DNA of 64,000 nucleotides, taken from assembly GCA_028281445.1 (NCBI GenBank), contig JANQJW010000018.1, positions 64,001 to 128,000 of the forward strand. Direction: 5' to 3'. A program made the position numbers and the translations under genes. Positions 44,037 to 53,240 of the stretch are shown here, piece after piece (the stretch's first letter is position 1; the number at the start of each line of letters is the position of its first letter). The DNA is from Planctomycetota bacterium (GTDB lineage: Bacteria > Planctomycetota > PLA2 > JAEUHO01). The notes under the pieces are model-generated. The model worked only from the letters and a program-made list of their open reading frames with translations, made no database searches and was not told where the DNA came from.

Positions 44037-44906
44037 ATGCGCTACGTGGAACCCGTCTTCCGGCCGCCGTCTGAGGCGAACTCGTACCTCCTGGCCGTGA
44101 CCGACGGCTGCAGCCACAACAAGTGCACGTACTGCGCGATGTACATCACGAAGCGCTTCTCCGTGCGGCCCCAGGAGCAAGTCTTCGAGGACATCGCCAT
44201 GGCCTCGGAGCTGATGCCCGAGACCCGGCGCGTGTTCCTGCTCGACGGGGACGCCATGACGATCTCGGCGGCGAAGCTGATGCCCATCCTCGAGCGGCTG
44301 CGCGCGTCGTTTCCGAACCTCCAACGCGTGTCGTCCTACGTCAACGCCATCTCGGTCAACAACAAGACCGACGAGGAACTCGTCGCGCTGCGCGAGCTTG
44401 GCCTCACGCTCGGCTACATCGGCCTCGAGACCGGGGACGCGATCGTCAACGACCGCATCGTGAAGGGTGCGACGATCGACGAGCAGGTGACCGCCGTCCA
44501 GCGCGCCCAGGCCGCGGGCATCAAGATGAGCGTCATGACGCTGCTCGGGATGGGCGGGCGCGATCGGACCCGCGAGCACGCCGTTGCGACGGGCGAGGTG
44601 CTCTCCCGCATGGATCCGCGCTACATCTCGTGTCTCTGCGTGACGCCGGTGCCAGGCACGCCGCTGCACGAGCAGGTCGAGAGCGGCGAGTTCGAGATGA
44701 TCACGCCGGAGGAGACGCTCGACGAGCTGGAGCTGCTGCTCGAGCACACGCTCGTGTCGGGGGCCGTCTTCCGCAGCAACCACGCGAGCAACTACCTGCC
44801 GCTCGGCGGCCGGTTGCCCGCAGATCGCGAGCGACTGATCGCGACCGTCCAGGCCGCGCGCCGCGGCGAGACGCCGCTGAAGCCGGAGTACCTCCGGGGG
44901 CTGTGA
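44037..44906 (+). CDS. Radical SAM protein of unknown function
   Basis: The 289-residue protein carries the iron-sulfur motif CSHNKCTYC near residue 24 and a radical SAM barrel: FLLDGDAM, RVSSYVNAISV, GYIGLETG and MSVMTLLGMGG. The pattern EPVFRPPSEANSYLLAVTDG at the start is typical of a COG1032-like group found in many bacteria and archaea. There is no B12-binding domain and no methyl-accepting substrate motif, so the reaction is unknown. It is preceded by the LpxH-like gene and followed by the paired hairpin repeats. Confidence 0.85.
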   Translation: MRYVEPVFRPPSEANSYLLAVTDGCSHNKCTYCAMYITKRFSVRPQEQVFEDIAMASELMPETRRVFLLDGDAMTISAAKLMPILERLRASFPNLQRVSSYVNAISVNNKTDEELVALRELGLTLGYIGLETGDAIVNDRIVKGATIDEQVTAVQRAQAAGIKMSVMTLLGMGGRDRTREHAVATGEVLSRMDPRYISCLCVTPVPGTPLHEQVESGEFEMITPEETLDELELLLEHTLVSGAVFRSNHASNYLPLGGRLPADRERLIATVQAARRGETPLKPEYLRGL

Positions 44907-44907
44907 G

Positions 44908-44989
44908 GCGGACGGGCACAAGGCCCGTCCCTACATGTCCTTGCATGGGCACACGGAGAGTCGTGTGGGGGAGGGCCTTGTGCCCTCCC
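44908..44989. repeat. Paired palindromic repeats in inverted orientation
   Basis: Copy 2 of the 30-base repeat (44908-44937) is identical to the one at 28671-28700. At 44969-44989 a related hairpin, GGGAGGGC-CTTGT-GCCCTCCC, lies in the opposite orientation. Its loop is the reverse complement of ACAAG, and stem differences are compensated on both sides. The two form a unit like a bacterial interspersed mosaic (paired REP) element. It fills the 155 bases between the radical SAM and PBP4-type genes and may also end transcription. Confidence 0.82.
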
Positions 44990-45048
44990 GTTGTCGTCGT
45001 CAATCCCGCGGCTCGACGATCCGATCCAACCCTGTACATGCCCATCTG

Positions 45049-45054
45049 TAGATT
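45049..45054 (+). promoter_or_regulatory. Putative -10 box (TAGATT) of the PBP4-type gene
   Basis: TAGATT ends seven bases before ATG 45062, which favours it over the ATG at 45038. Confidence 0.45.
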
Positions 45055-45061
45055 GACGTTG

Positions 45062-46510
45062 ATGCGACGGTGTCTTCCGCTTCTCACGCTCGCCTTGCTG
45101 CTGTTCGGTTCCGGTGTCGAGGCGCGCGAGACCAGCTCGGTGCGCGAGACCTCGCTCGCCGGCCGGATCAAGAAGCACCTGAAGAAGGCCGGTCTGAAGG
45201 CGGGCCGCTACGGCGTCGTCGTCATGACCCGCGGCGAGCGCCCGCGCGTCGTGTTCGTGCACGACTCGGACCGCCTGCTCGTACCGGCCTCGGCAGCGAA
45301 GGTTCTCACCGTCGCCACGGCGCTGGACGTGCTCGGGCCCAGCTTTCGCTTTCGTACGCGCGTGACCGCGCGGGGGCAGGCGGTAGACGAGGGCACGCTC
45401 GAAGGCGATCTCGTGGTCCACGGCGGTGCCGATCCGAATCTCTCCGGGCGCTTCCACGACGGCCGGCCGCTGCGCGTGCTCGACGCGCTCGCCGCTCGCG
45501 TTCGCGAGGCCGGCATCACCCACGTAACGGGCGCCCTCGTGCTGGATGACGGACCGCTCGACCGAGAGTTCGTCCACGAGGACTGGAGCGCGTCGGACAA
45601 GCTGCGGTGGTACGGCGCGCCCGTCGGCGGGCTGTCGTTCAACGACAACTGCATCGACGTGTCCGTCGTCGGCCAGAAGACGGGCCGCCCGGCCGCCGTC
45701 GGCCTGGCGGCCACGGCGGGCCCCTGGCGGGTGGTCAACAAGGTCAAGACGCGCGTGGGCCGGACGGCTGCCGGCGGTCGCTGGAAGGGAGACGTGCTCG
45801 AGCTCCACGGACGGGTCGCCCCCGGCAAACGCGCGGCCTTCCACGTGCCGGTCTCCAGTCCGACGCGCTTCTTCGGCGGGGCCTTCCTGCGTTCGCTGGA
45901 GAAGCGCGGCGTACGCGTCGCGGGCGGCATGCGTCCCGCTCGCGACCGAGAGGACCGCCGCCCCGGCCGCCTCATCACCGAACATGAGTCCGAGCTCCCA
46001 CCAACGCTGGCCGTCATCAACCAGAAGAGCCAGAACTTCTACGCATCAGCCGTCTTCAAGCTCTGCGGCGCCTACGCGACGGGACGCGGGACGTGGGAAA
46101 CGGGCGCCCAGGCCACGAAGTCCATGCTCGAGCGACGACGCGTCGCCGGGGCCGAGGCACTCGCACTCAAGGACGGATCCGGTCTGAGTCCGAAGAACCG
46201 GATGAGCGCGGGCACGCTCGCGCAGGTGCTCGCCGCTTTCGACCGCGACATCCTGCGCGGCCCCTTGCTCTACGACTCGCTGGCTGTATCCGGACAGTCG
46301 GGCACCCTGCGCAAGCGCTTGCGCGCCCGCGGGGTGGCAGGGCGCGTCCACGCCAAGACGGGCACGCTCAACGACACGCGCGCGCGTGCGCTCGCCGGCT
46401 ACGTAGACGGCACAAAGGGACACCCGGGCTACGTGTTCGCGATTCTGCTGAATGGGCCCGGTGCCTCCCACGGCACGATCGACAACGTCGTCTGGGAGTT
46501 GTGCAAGTAG
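45062..46510 (+). CDS. dacB: D-alanyl-D-alanine carboxypeptidase/endopeptidase (PBP4, DacB family)
   Basis: The 482-residue protein is a periplasmic peptidoglycan hydrolase (S13 family) with a signal peptide (MRRCLPLLTLALLLFGSGVEA). The nucleophile motif SAAK lies in LVPASAAKVLT and the second motif is NQKSQNFYASAV (SxN). The third motif, KTG, is in VHAKTGTLNDT. The large insertion after the first motif (GDLVVHGGADPNLSG, then GLSFNDNCIDV) is characteristic of PBP4. Its presence argues that the cell has peptidoglycan. The start follows TAGATT by seven bases. Its TAG stop is the first half of the next gene's -10 box. Confidence 0.93.
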   Translation: MRRCLPLLTLALLLFGSGVEARETSSVRETSLAGRIKKHLKKAGLKAGRYGVVVMTRGERPRVVFVHDSDRLLVPASAAKVLTVATALDVLGPSFRFRTRVTARGQAVDEGTLEGDLVVHGGADPNLSGRFHDGRPLRVLDALAARVREAGITHVTGALVLDDGPLDREFVHEDWSASDKLRWYGAPVGGLSFNDNCIDVSVVGQKTGRPAAVGLAATAGPWRVVNKVKTRVGRTAAGGRWKGDVLELHGRVAPGKRAAFHVPVSSPTRFFGGAFLRSLEKRGVRVAGGMRPARDREDRRPGRLITEHESELPPTLAVINQKSQNFYASAVFKLCGAYATGRGTWETGAQATKSMLERRRVAGAEALALKDGSGLSPKNRMSAGTLAQVLAAFDRDILRGPLLYDSLAVSGQSGTLRKRLRARGVAGRVHAKTGTLNDTRARALAGYVDGTKGHPGYVFAILLNGPGASHGTIDNVVWELCK

Positions 46511-46513
46511 ACT
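46508..46513 (+). promoter_or_regulatory. Putative -10 box (TAGACT) of the IMPase-family gene
   Basis: TAGACT overlaps the dacB stop codon and ends seven bases before GTG 46521. Confidence 0.45.
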
Positions 46514-46520
46514 CCCCGGC

Positions 46521-47312
46521 GTGATCGATCTCGCCAAAGCCGTGGCCGAAGAGGCCGGTGCCATTCTCTTGCAGCGTTTCGGGCGCCTGTCCGGTTCGGA
46601 AATCGAGCGGCGCGGGGCACGAGACGTCGTCACGGTCGCTGATCGGGCCGCCGAGGAGCATGTCATCCGGCGGCTCACGGAGGCGGATCCCGGGATCCCG
46701 GTGATCGGCGAAGAGAGTCACGATGGGAGCGCGCCGCCGGAAGGCACGGCCTGGATCGTCGATCCGCTCGACGGCACCGTGAACTTCATCCAAGGCATCC
46801 CGCTCTTCGTCGTGAGCATCGGCCTCGTGGAGGACGGGCAGCCCATCCTCGGCGTCGTCCACGCGCCCGCACTCGGCCAGACGTTCTGGGGCGCGCCGGG
46901 CAGCGGCGCCTTCGAGGACGACCGGCCCATCTCGGTCAGCGTAACGCCGATGCTCTCCGAGGCCATCGTCGCCACCGGCTTCGCCTACCGGCGTAACGAG
47001 GTCGCTGACGACAACGTCGCCAACCTCACCAACCTCGTGCTGCAGACCCGCGGCATCCGGCGCATGGGGGCGGCGGCGCTCGACCTGGCCTACGTCGCCT
47101 CCGGGCGCCTCGACGCCTTCTGGGAGCTCCACCTCAAACCCTGGGACGTGGCCGGCGGAGCGGCCCTGATCCGGGCCGCCGGCGGGCACGTAAGCGACCA
47201 GAACGGCGGCGAGGACTGGCTCTACGGCCCGTCCATCGTGGCCACGAACGGGCTGCTCCACGAGGCGCTCCGAACGGCGCTGAAACCCCTCCAAGGGGGC
47301 GAATCCGGCTGA
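46521..47312 (+). CDS. Inositol-monophosphatase-family phosphatase
   Basis: The 263-residue enzyme belongs to the Li+-sensitive, Mg2+-dependent phosphatase family, with GEES (first metal Glu), WIVDPLDGTVNFIQGIPL and the second site WDVAGGAALIRAAGG. The substrate could be inositol phosphate, fructose 1,6-bisphosphate, histidinol phosphate or PAP. The DGTVNFxxGxP pattern fits inositol monophosphatase/SuhB best. The gene starts at GTG, seven bases after TAGACT. Upstream in-frame codons belong to the end of dacB and are not part of the protein. Confidence 0.88.
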   Translation: MIDLAKAVAEEAGAILLQRFGRLSGSEIERRGARDVVTVADRAAEEHVIRRLTEADPGIPVIGEESHDGSAPPEGTAWIVDPLDGTVNFIQGIPLFVVSIGLVEDGQPILGVVHAPALGQTFWGAPGSGAFEDDRPISVSVTPMLSEAIVATGFAYRRNEVADDNVANLTNLVLQTRGIRRMGAAALDLAYVASGRLDAFWELHLKPWDVAGGAALIRAAGGHVSDQNGGEDWLYGPSIVATNGLLHEALRTALKPLQGGESG

Positions 47313-47525
47313 TTTCCGGGATCCGGCAATGGGCCGGAGAGCCCCATTGCAAGCGTTTTCCCTACTGTTCGGCCCCTGCTTTGCGACCGTCTCCTTTGCT
47401 TGACGGCTCGGCAGGCAGGTCTACCCTCGGCAACTTGTGCCCGTGCATTCGGAGCGCAAGCCGAAACAGTCGAGAAGCCCATTCGAAAGCCCGGATCCGA
47501 AACCCGGAGAGGGGCCCCGAGGCGC

Positions 47526-49265
47526 ATGACCTACCGGTCCGACCGCCCTTTGATCGTCCAGAGTGACCGCTCGCTCCTGTTGGAGGTGGGCGGCGACTCG
47601 TATGCCGCGTGCCGGGACGCGATGGCTCCGTTCTGCGAGCTTCTGAAGTCGCCGGAGCACATCCACACCTACCGGATCACGCCGCTCTCGATCTGGAACG
47701 CGGCGGCGGCCGGGATGGACGTCGAGGCGATGGTCGAGGTGCTGAAGGCCTACAGCCGCTTCGAGGTGCCCGGCAACGTCGTCCGTGACATCGAGGACCT
47801 CCACGCCCGCTACGGGCGGCTGCGGCTCGAGCGCATCGACGAAGACGCCCTCTGCCTGAAGGCGGAGGACGAGACCCTGCTCGACCAGGTCCAGGCCGGC
47901 GCGCTGACGCGCGACCTGGTGGGGGAGCGCGAGAACGGCAGCCTGCACGTGGAGGCCGGCAATCGCGGCGAGGTCAAACGGGCGCTGATCAAGATGGGCT
48001 GGCCGGTCGAGGACCTGGCGGGCTACGTCGACGGTGGACCGCTGAGCGTCCCGCTGCGGCAGGACCTGGGCAACGGCAACCCGTTCAACCTCCGGGACTA
48101 CCAGCACGAGGCGGTCGAGATCTTCCACCGCGACGGCTCGGTCCAGGGGGGCAGCGGCGTGATCGTCCTGCCTTGCGGTGCCGGCAAAACCGTCGTCGGC
48201 ATCGGCGCGATGCACCGCGTCGGCCGCAAGACGCTGATCCTCACGACCAACCACACCGCCGTGAAGCAGTGGCGTCGTGAGCTGCTCGACAAGACGGAGC
48301 TGACCGAGGACGACATCGGCGAGTACACGGGCGTTGCCAAGGAGGTGCGCCCGGTCACGATCACCACGTATCAGATCCTGACCTATCGCCGCCGCAAGAC
48401 GGAGCCCTTCGTCCACTTCGAGCTGTTCCGCCAGAACGACTGGGGCCTCGTGATCTACGACGAGGTCCACATGCTGCCCGCGCCGGTCTTCCGCGCGACG
48501 GCCGACATCCAGGCGACGCGCCGTCTCGGCCTCACCGCGACGCTCGTTCGCGAGGACGGCCACGAAGACGACGTCTTCACGTTGATCGGCCCCAAGCGCT
48601 TCGACATGCCGTGGAAGGTGCTGGAGCGCCAGGGGTGGATCGCGGAAGCGATCTGCCGCGAAGTGCGCGTGCCGATGGCCAAGGACCTCCGCAAGGAGTA
48701 CGTGCTTGCCGATCAGCGCGCGCAGTTCCGGCTGGCAGCCGAGAACCCCGACAAGGTCGAGGTGCTCGAGTCGCTGCTCGAGGCGCACAAGCAGGACCTC
48801 GTGCTCGTGATCGGCCAGTACCTCGATCAGCTCGACAAGGTCGCCGAGCGCGTCGGCGCGCCGCTGATCACGGGGAAGACGCCGAAGGACGAGCGTATCG
48901 AGCTGTACGCGAACTTCAGCTCGGGCAAGGACCCGGTCTTGATCGTCAGCAAGGTCGGCAACTTCGCTGTCGACCTGCCCGAAGCGCGCGTCATCGTGCA
49001 GCTCTCCGGCACCTTTGGCTCACGGCAGGAAGAGGCCCAGCGCCTCGGTCGCGTGCTGCGTCCGAAGGCCGACGGCCGCGGCGCCCGCTTCTACACGCTC
49101 GTCTCCGACGAGTCCGTCGAGCAGGACTTCGCCCAGCACCGCCAGCTGTTCCTGACGGAGCAGGGCTACGCCTACGAGATCCATGACGCCGCGGGCATCA
49201 TCCGCGCGTGCCAGGAGGTCGGCGCGACCCGCGAGGAAGCATCCACGAACGGGAGCGCTTCGTGA
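47526..49265 (+). CDS. XPB/Rad25-type DNA helicase
   Basis: The 579-residue protein is a superfamily 2 helicase of the bacterial XPB group. It has an N-terminal DNA-damage-recognition-like domain (SDRPLIVQSDRSLLLEVGGD, with SPEHIHTYRITPLSIWNAAA). The Walker A is LPCGAGKTVVG near 220, the Walker B is IYDEVHMLP (DEVH, as in XPB) and motif III is LTATLVREDG, which includes the RED motif. Motif VI is QRLGRVLRPK. Archaeal and eukaryotic XPB open DNA in repair and transcription. GAGG precedes the ATG. The stop overlaps the next gene's GTG. The 213 bases before it hold no obvious -10 box close to the start. Confidence 0.92.
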   Translation: MTYRSDRPLIVQSDRSLLLEVGGDSYAACRDAMAPFCELLKSPEHIHTYRITPLSIWNAAAAGMDVEAMVEVLKAYSRFEVPGNVVRDIEDLHARYGRLRLERIDEDALCLKAEDETLLDQVQAGALTRDLVGERENGSLHVEAGNRGEVKRALIKMGWPVEDLAGYVDGGPLSVPLRQDLGNGNPFNLRDYQHEAVEIFHRDGSVQGGSGVIVLPCGAGKTVVGIGAMHRVGRKTLILTTNHTAVKQWRRELLDKTELTEDDIGEYTGVAKEVRPVTITTYQILTYRRRKTEPFVHFELFRQNDWGLVIYDEVHMLPAPVFRATADIQATRRLGLTATLVREDGHEDDVFTLIGPKRFDMPWKVLERQGWIAEAICREVRVPMAKDLRKEYVLADQRAQFRLAAENPDKVEVLESLLEAHKQDLVLVIGQYLDQLDKVAERVGAPLITGKTPKDERIELYANFSSGKDPVLIVSKVGNFAVDLPEARVIVQLSGTFGSRQEEAQRLGRVLRPKADGRGARFYTLVSDESVEQDFAQHRQLFLTEQGYAYEIHDAAGIIRACQEVGATREEASTNGSAS

Positions 49266-51358
49266 CGACCCCCGCCAAGAAGACGAAGAAGAAGGCCGCG
49301 GCCGGCCGCAAGAAGCCCAAGGGCATCACACTCGACAAACACCTCCAGCACCTGCGCGTCGCCGAGCTGCGCGACGTCAACACGTTCTGGACCGGCACCG
49401 AGACGACGAACGGCACGAAGCGCGACCTCGTGCCCGTGCTGCGCGACCTCATGACGGAAGAGGGCACGGTCTACCGCCGCGTGCGGACCCTGACCCGCAA
49501 GGTCCTCGACGTCCTGCTGCTTCTGCTTCGGCGCGACAACTACGCCTCCGACCTGCCGGGCCTGTTCCAGCGGCTGCCGGGCGAGGAAGCGGTCGAGCTC
49601 GAGTTCCACGAGGCGGAGGCCGGCCTGAAGGCGCTCTTCCGCCGCGGCTTCCTCGCGGAGGTCGCCGACAAGAGCATGGCGGCCAACGGGCGCGTGATCT
49701 ACACCGTGCCCGAGGAGCTGGGCACGACGCTGACCGGCCTGTTCCGCGAAGAGACGCGCACGATCGGCAGCGTCATGTCGTTGGTGGGCCACGCGGGCGC
49801 GATCACGGCCACCGAGCGGGCCAAGCTGCGCGTGCGTCACGCGGCGCTGCCGGAGACGCCGGGCCCCGGGGACGCCGCCGCGATTCTCGGCAAGGACGGC
49901 GCGCCCGGTTTGCTGGCCGACGTGGACGAAGATCTGCAGCGCGTCGTCGCCTACACGATCGAACGCCACGCCGGCTTTGTACGCCGCGCCCAGTGGTCCA
50001 AGCGCCGGCGTCTCAAGGATCTCAAGTGGGACCGCCAGGGCTGGGGACCCAAGCTCGAAATCGCGGGACTAGGGACCGTCGCTCGTCTGTCGCTCAAGTC
50101 CTACGGCATCGCGTGTGACGACGAGTGCCTCGTCCTCTTCGACGAGGTGCTGCGCGACCACCTGGAACGCGAGGCGCCCGACGAGTTGGGTGGCGCGGAG
50201 ACCCTGCGCAGCGGGTGCGATCTGATCGCCGACCTCTGTGCCTTCCTCGAGCACGTGCGCCGCAACCCGGTCCGCGTCAGCCGCGGCGGCGAGGTCTACA
50301 AGGCGGGCCGGCGCAAGATCCAGGACGGCTTCGTCTTCCGCGACACGTTCCTCGCCGGCCCTGCGGAGATCTGGGCTCAGATCTACAGCGCCGCCGAGCA
50401 CCTCGCGCTCATCGGCAAGGACGAGGAGGGCTTCCTCGAGCTTCGGCCCGAGGCGGAGAGCTTCCTCCTGTTGCCGCTCGAGGAGAAGGTGCGCGAGCTG
50501 TACCGGTTCGCCCTCGAACAGCCCGGTCCGCGCGGGCGGAGCCTCCACCAGCACGAGCTGCGGACGATCGTGGGCGACCTCCTGCGCGAACAGCCCGAGC
50601 GCTGGTTCTTCGGGCGGAGCCTCGCAGCGGTCGCGCGCCACCGGTATCTCGGCACGCTCGACGAGCGCGGCATCGAGGACAAGCACCGCGATCGCTTTTT
50701 CTCGGCTTACTTCTCCGGCAAGGAGACGCCGGCCGACCTCCTTGGCGAGCTCGACGGCCACTGGCTGCGCAAGCTGTACCTGCTCGGCCTCCTCGACGCC
50801 GCGGTGGACAACGAGACCATCGTTGCGTGGCGCCTGTCCGCTGTTGGCGCGCGCGTACTCGGCGCCGAGGTGCAGGAGCTCGACACGGGACTGCAGCCGC
50901 TGTTGGTGAATCCGGACTTCGAAGTCCTCGTGCTGCCCGAAGGCGACGTCTCCGACGTGATCCACACGCTGGACGGGTTTGCGCAGCGCGTGAAGACCGA
51001 CGACGTCGTCCACTTCCGCCTGACGAAGGAGTCCATCGAGGCCGCGGTCGGTGCCGGGCGGTCGGTGGAGGAGTTCGTCTCGTTCCTCGAAGCACGGTCG
51101 CGCGGCGGCGTGCCGCAGAACGTGATGTACGCAATCAACTCGTGGGCGGGCTCCGTCACGTTCGCCACCCTCGAGCGCGGCGTGCTGCTCCAGACCGCGG
51201 ACGAGGTCGCGCTCGAGCGCATCCTCACCTTCCCGGAGATGCAGGCCTTGGTCCTGAGGCGGCTGGGTCCCGGCGAGGTGTTGCTCAAGGACGCGCCGAC
51301 CGATCGCAAGCTGCTGGCCGCGTTGCGCGAGCAGGGCATCGAGCTTCAGGGACCCTGA
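49262..51358 (+). CDS. XPB partner with helicase-associated (Helicase_C_3/PF13625-type) domain
   Basis: The 698-residue protein starts from a GTG that overlaps the XPB stop (GTGA). It has a basic Lys-rich leader (TTPAKKTKKKAAAGRKKPKG), then several helical winged-helix-like segments. The C-terminal part, about 560-650 (LQPLLVNPDFEVLVLPEGDV, then VVHFRLTKESIEAAVGAGRS), resembles the 'helicase conserved C-terminal' domain found next to XPB in actinobacteria. Such proteins are encoded beside the mycobacterial XPB gene as well. The role is probably to bind and regulate the helicase, by analogy with p52/Tfb2 in TFIIH. That comparison is inference. Confidence 0.82.
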   Translation: MTTPAKKTKKKAAAGRKKPKGITLDKHLQHLRVAELRDVNTFWTGTETTNGTKRDLVPVLRDLMTEEGTVYRRVRTLTRKVLDVLLLLLRRDNYASDLPGLFQRLPGEEAVELEFHEAEAGLKALFRRGFLAEVADKSMAANGRVIYTVPEELGTTLTGLFREETRTIGSVMSLVGHAGAITATERAKLRVRHAALPETPGPGDAAAILGKDGAPGLLADVDEDLQRVVAYTIERHAGFVRRAQWSKRRRLKDLKWDRQGWGPKLEIAGLGTVARLSLKSYGIACDDECLVLFDEVLRDHLEREAPDELGGAETLRSGCDLIADLCAFLEHVRRNPVRVSRGGEVYKAGRRKIQDGFVFRDTFLAGPAEIWAQIYSAAEHLALIGKDEEGFLELRPEAESFLLLPLEEKVRELYRFALEQPGPRGRSLHQHELRTIVGDLLREQPERWFFGRSLAAVARHRYLGTLDERGIEDKHRDRFFSAYFSGKETPADLLGELDGHWLRKLYLLGLLDAAVDNETIVAWRLSAVGARVLGAEVQELDTGLQPLLVNPDFEVLVLPEGDVSDVIHTLDGFAQRVKTDDVVHFRLTKESIEAAVGAGRSVEEFVSFLEARSRGGVPQNVMYAINSWAGSVTFATLERGVLLQTADEVALERILTFPEMQALVLRRLGPGEVLLKDAPTDRKLLAALREQGIELQGP

Positions 51359-51423
51359 CGGGCCCGAAACGCGCGAATCCGCGCCGGCGCTGCCGGGTAT
51401 CAATCGAGGGGCGCGCCCCCCGG

Positions 51424-51429
51424 TAGGAT
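51424..51429 (+). promoter_or_regulatory. Putative -10 box (TAGGAT) of the HEAT-repeat gene
   Basis: TAGGAT ends six bases before the GTG start at 51436. Confidence 0.5.
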
Positions 51430-51435
51430 GACGCC

Positions 51436-53169
51436 GTGAGGCAAGAGGACGCACCGGCCGAAGCCCCGCGCCGGGCCCTCCCTGCCACCCTGCTGCTCCT
51501 CCTCTTCGCCGCGCTTCCTGTCGCGGCCGACGAGGCCCAGCGAAGTGTCGCGGACCTGTTGCGCGACCTGCGCTCGCCCATCGCGTCCGTTCGACGCGCA
51601 ACGGAGAGCGAGGTTGCGGCGCGTGGCGTCGTGGCGCGTGAGACGGTCCGCACGTGGACGCGCGAGGACGATGCCGGCCTGCGCGCGTCCGCGTGGCGCA
51701 TCCTCGGGCGGATCGGCGACGAAACGGATTTCGCCGCGGCACGCGCGGCCCTGACCGACGAGCAGCCCGCGGTGGCCGAGGCGGCGGCAGGGGCCATCGT
51801 CGATCTCGCCGCGCGCTGCAAGGCGCCCGGTGCGCCGCCGCTGCCGGAGGGAAGCCTCACCCCGTCGACGGCGCGCAACCTTGCGTTGCCGCTCGCTCGT
51901 GCCCTCGATGCGGCCCCGGCCGGCGCGCCGCCCGACTGCCTGTTCGGACTCGGCGAAGGCGTCGTGCCGTGCCTGCGGATCATCTGCGAGCACCCGCGCT
52001 TCAGCGTGTCGGAGCAGCGCCGGGCCATCGAAGCACTGGCTCGGATCGGCGGTGTCGAGGCGCGCCGGATCGTGTCGTCCCTTGCCGCGTATCAGGCGGC
52101 ATCCGGCAGCCGGATTGCTTCGGGCGAGGCCCGCGCACGGCGGCTGCCGCGCGGATGGTGGACCGCCATCAACGAGGTGGGGTGCGGCCCCGGCTTGGAG
52201 GACGCGCACGACCTCGTGACGGACATCGCGTTCGAGACCACGTCCCAGGGGCGCGTGTGGCGGATTCGCGGCATCGGCTGGCGCGACCAGGTCCAGTACT
52301 ATCGCTTCGTTGCGAGCTGTCCGCCTGCCGAGGGAGCCGAGACCGTACGGGAGCTGCTCCAAGCGCAGGTCGAGCTGGCGGCGAGGCGCCGTCACATGTT
52401 CCCGTCGACGCTGGTCGAGATCGCGCGCGCCTACCTCGTCGTCTCCGATCCGACCGACGACGATCTCGACACGCTCGTCCGAGCGTCCATTCCCCGGAAT
52501 CCCACGCGCCGGCGCGTCGAAGAGCTGGGCGGCATCCTGGCGATGCTCGCGAACTTCAAGGAGCGTGAGGGCGTCAAGCGCGGTATCGAGCACGCCCTAC
52601 GTGAAGACCGCGACGACATGCCCAACACCGTCGAAGCCTGGGCGCTCTACCTCCAGGGCAAGACCGACGTTGCCGTGCTGCGCGAGCGCGCGTCCAAGCT
52701 CATCACCGGGGACGGCACGGTGGCCCAGCGGCGCCTCGGTGCGCGTCTTTGGAACCAACTTGGCGATCCGCCGGTCGAGCTCATTCGGCCGCTGTTCACC
52801 GAGCTGGATCCGTGGATGCGGATCACCGCCCTGGGGTGGGCGATCCGAGCCTCCGAGGCAGGGCGCATGCCGGCCGAGGAGGTCGCGGCAGCGCTGGCGC
52901 GCGGCGTGGAGGACGCCGACAGCAGTGTGATGCTCTACGTGGCGGCGAGCCGGCGGGTCGAGGTCCCGCCGACGATTCGGGAGCGGATCCTCGATATCGC
53001 GGTCAAGGGCAATCGCGGCCTCCGGCGCCGCGCCTGGAAGGCGCTCGAGACCCTCGTTGTCCGCGATCACGATTCCGGCGACCCCGGGTTCCAGCGTCCG
53101 CCCGTCGGGGCCGCGCTCGATGCGCGCATCCGGGCGGCCGCCGCCTTCCGCGCCGAGACGGCCGACTAG
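51436..53169 (+). CDS. Secreted HEAT-repeat protein
   Basis: The 577-residue protein has a signal peptide (LPATLLLLLFAALPVAADEA). The rest is helical with HEAT repeats: VADLLRDLRSPIASVRRATE, ASAWRILGRIGDETDFAAAR and AAVAEAAAGAIVDLAARC-like segments. It ends with IRERILDIAVKGNRGLRRRA. A middle segment (about 180-300) shows no repeat and contains CGPGLEDAHDLVTDIAFET. HEAT proteins act as scaffolds. The GTG lies six bases after TAGGAT and no ribosome site is seen. It follows the XPB pair, but a functional link is not evident. Confidence 0.78.
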   Translation: MRQEDAPAEAPRRALPATLLLLLFAALPVAADEAQRSVADLLRDLRSPIASVRRATESEVAARGVVARETVRTWTREDDAGLRASAWRILGRIGDETDFAAARAALTDEQPAVAEAAAGAIVDLAARCKAPGAPPLPEGSLTPSTARNLALPLARALDAAPAGAPPDCLFGLGEGVVPCLRIICEHPRFSVSEQRRAIEALARIGGVEARRIVSSLAAYQAASGSRIASGEARARRLPRGWWTAINEVGCGPGLEDAHDLVTDIAFETTSQGRVWRIRGIGWRDQVQYYRFVASCPPAEGAETVRELLQAQVELAARRRHMFPSTLVEIARAYLVVSDPTDDDLDTLVRASIPRNPTRRRVEELGGILAMLANFKEREGVKRGIEHALREDRDDMPNTVEAWALYLQGKTDVAVLRERASKLITGDGTVAQRRLGARLWNQLGDPPVELIRPLFTELDPWMRITALGWAIRASEAGRMPAEEVAAALARGVEDADSSVMLYVAASRRVEVPPTIRERILDIAVKGNRGLRRRAWKALETLVVRDHDSGDPGFQRPPVGAALDARIRAAAAFRAETAD

Positions 53170-53240
53170 CGCCCAGGCTTGCACGCACGCCTTGCGTGGT
53201 GAGAATCTCCCAGCCCCGAAGTGGGGCGGCGGAGATACGC

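Noticed and set aside
49208..49261. Upstream ATG for the XPB partner
   Set aside because: The extra codons lie within the XPB gene, and the GTG in the GTGA overlap gives normal operon coupling.
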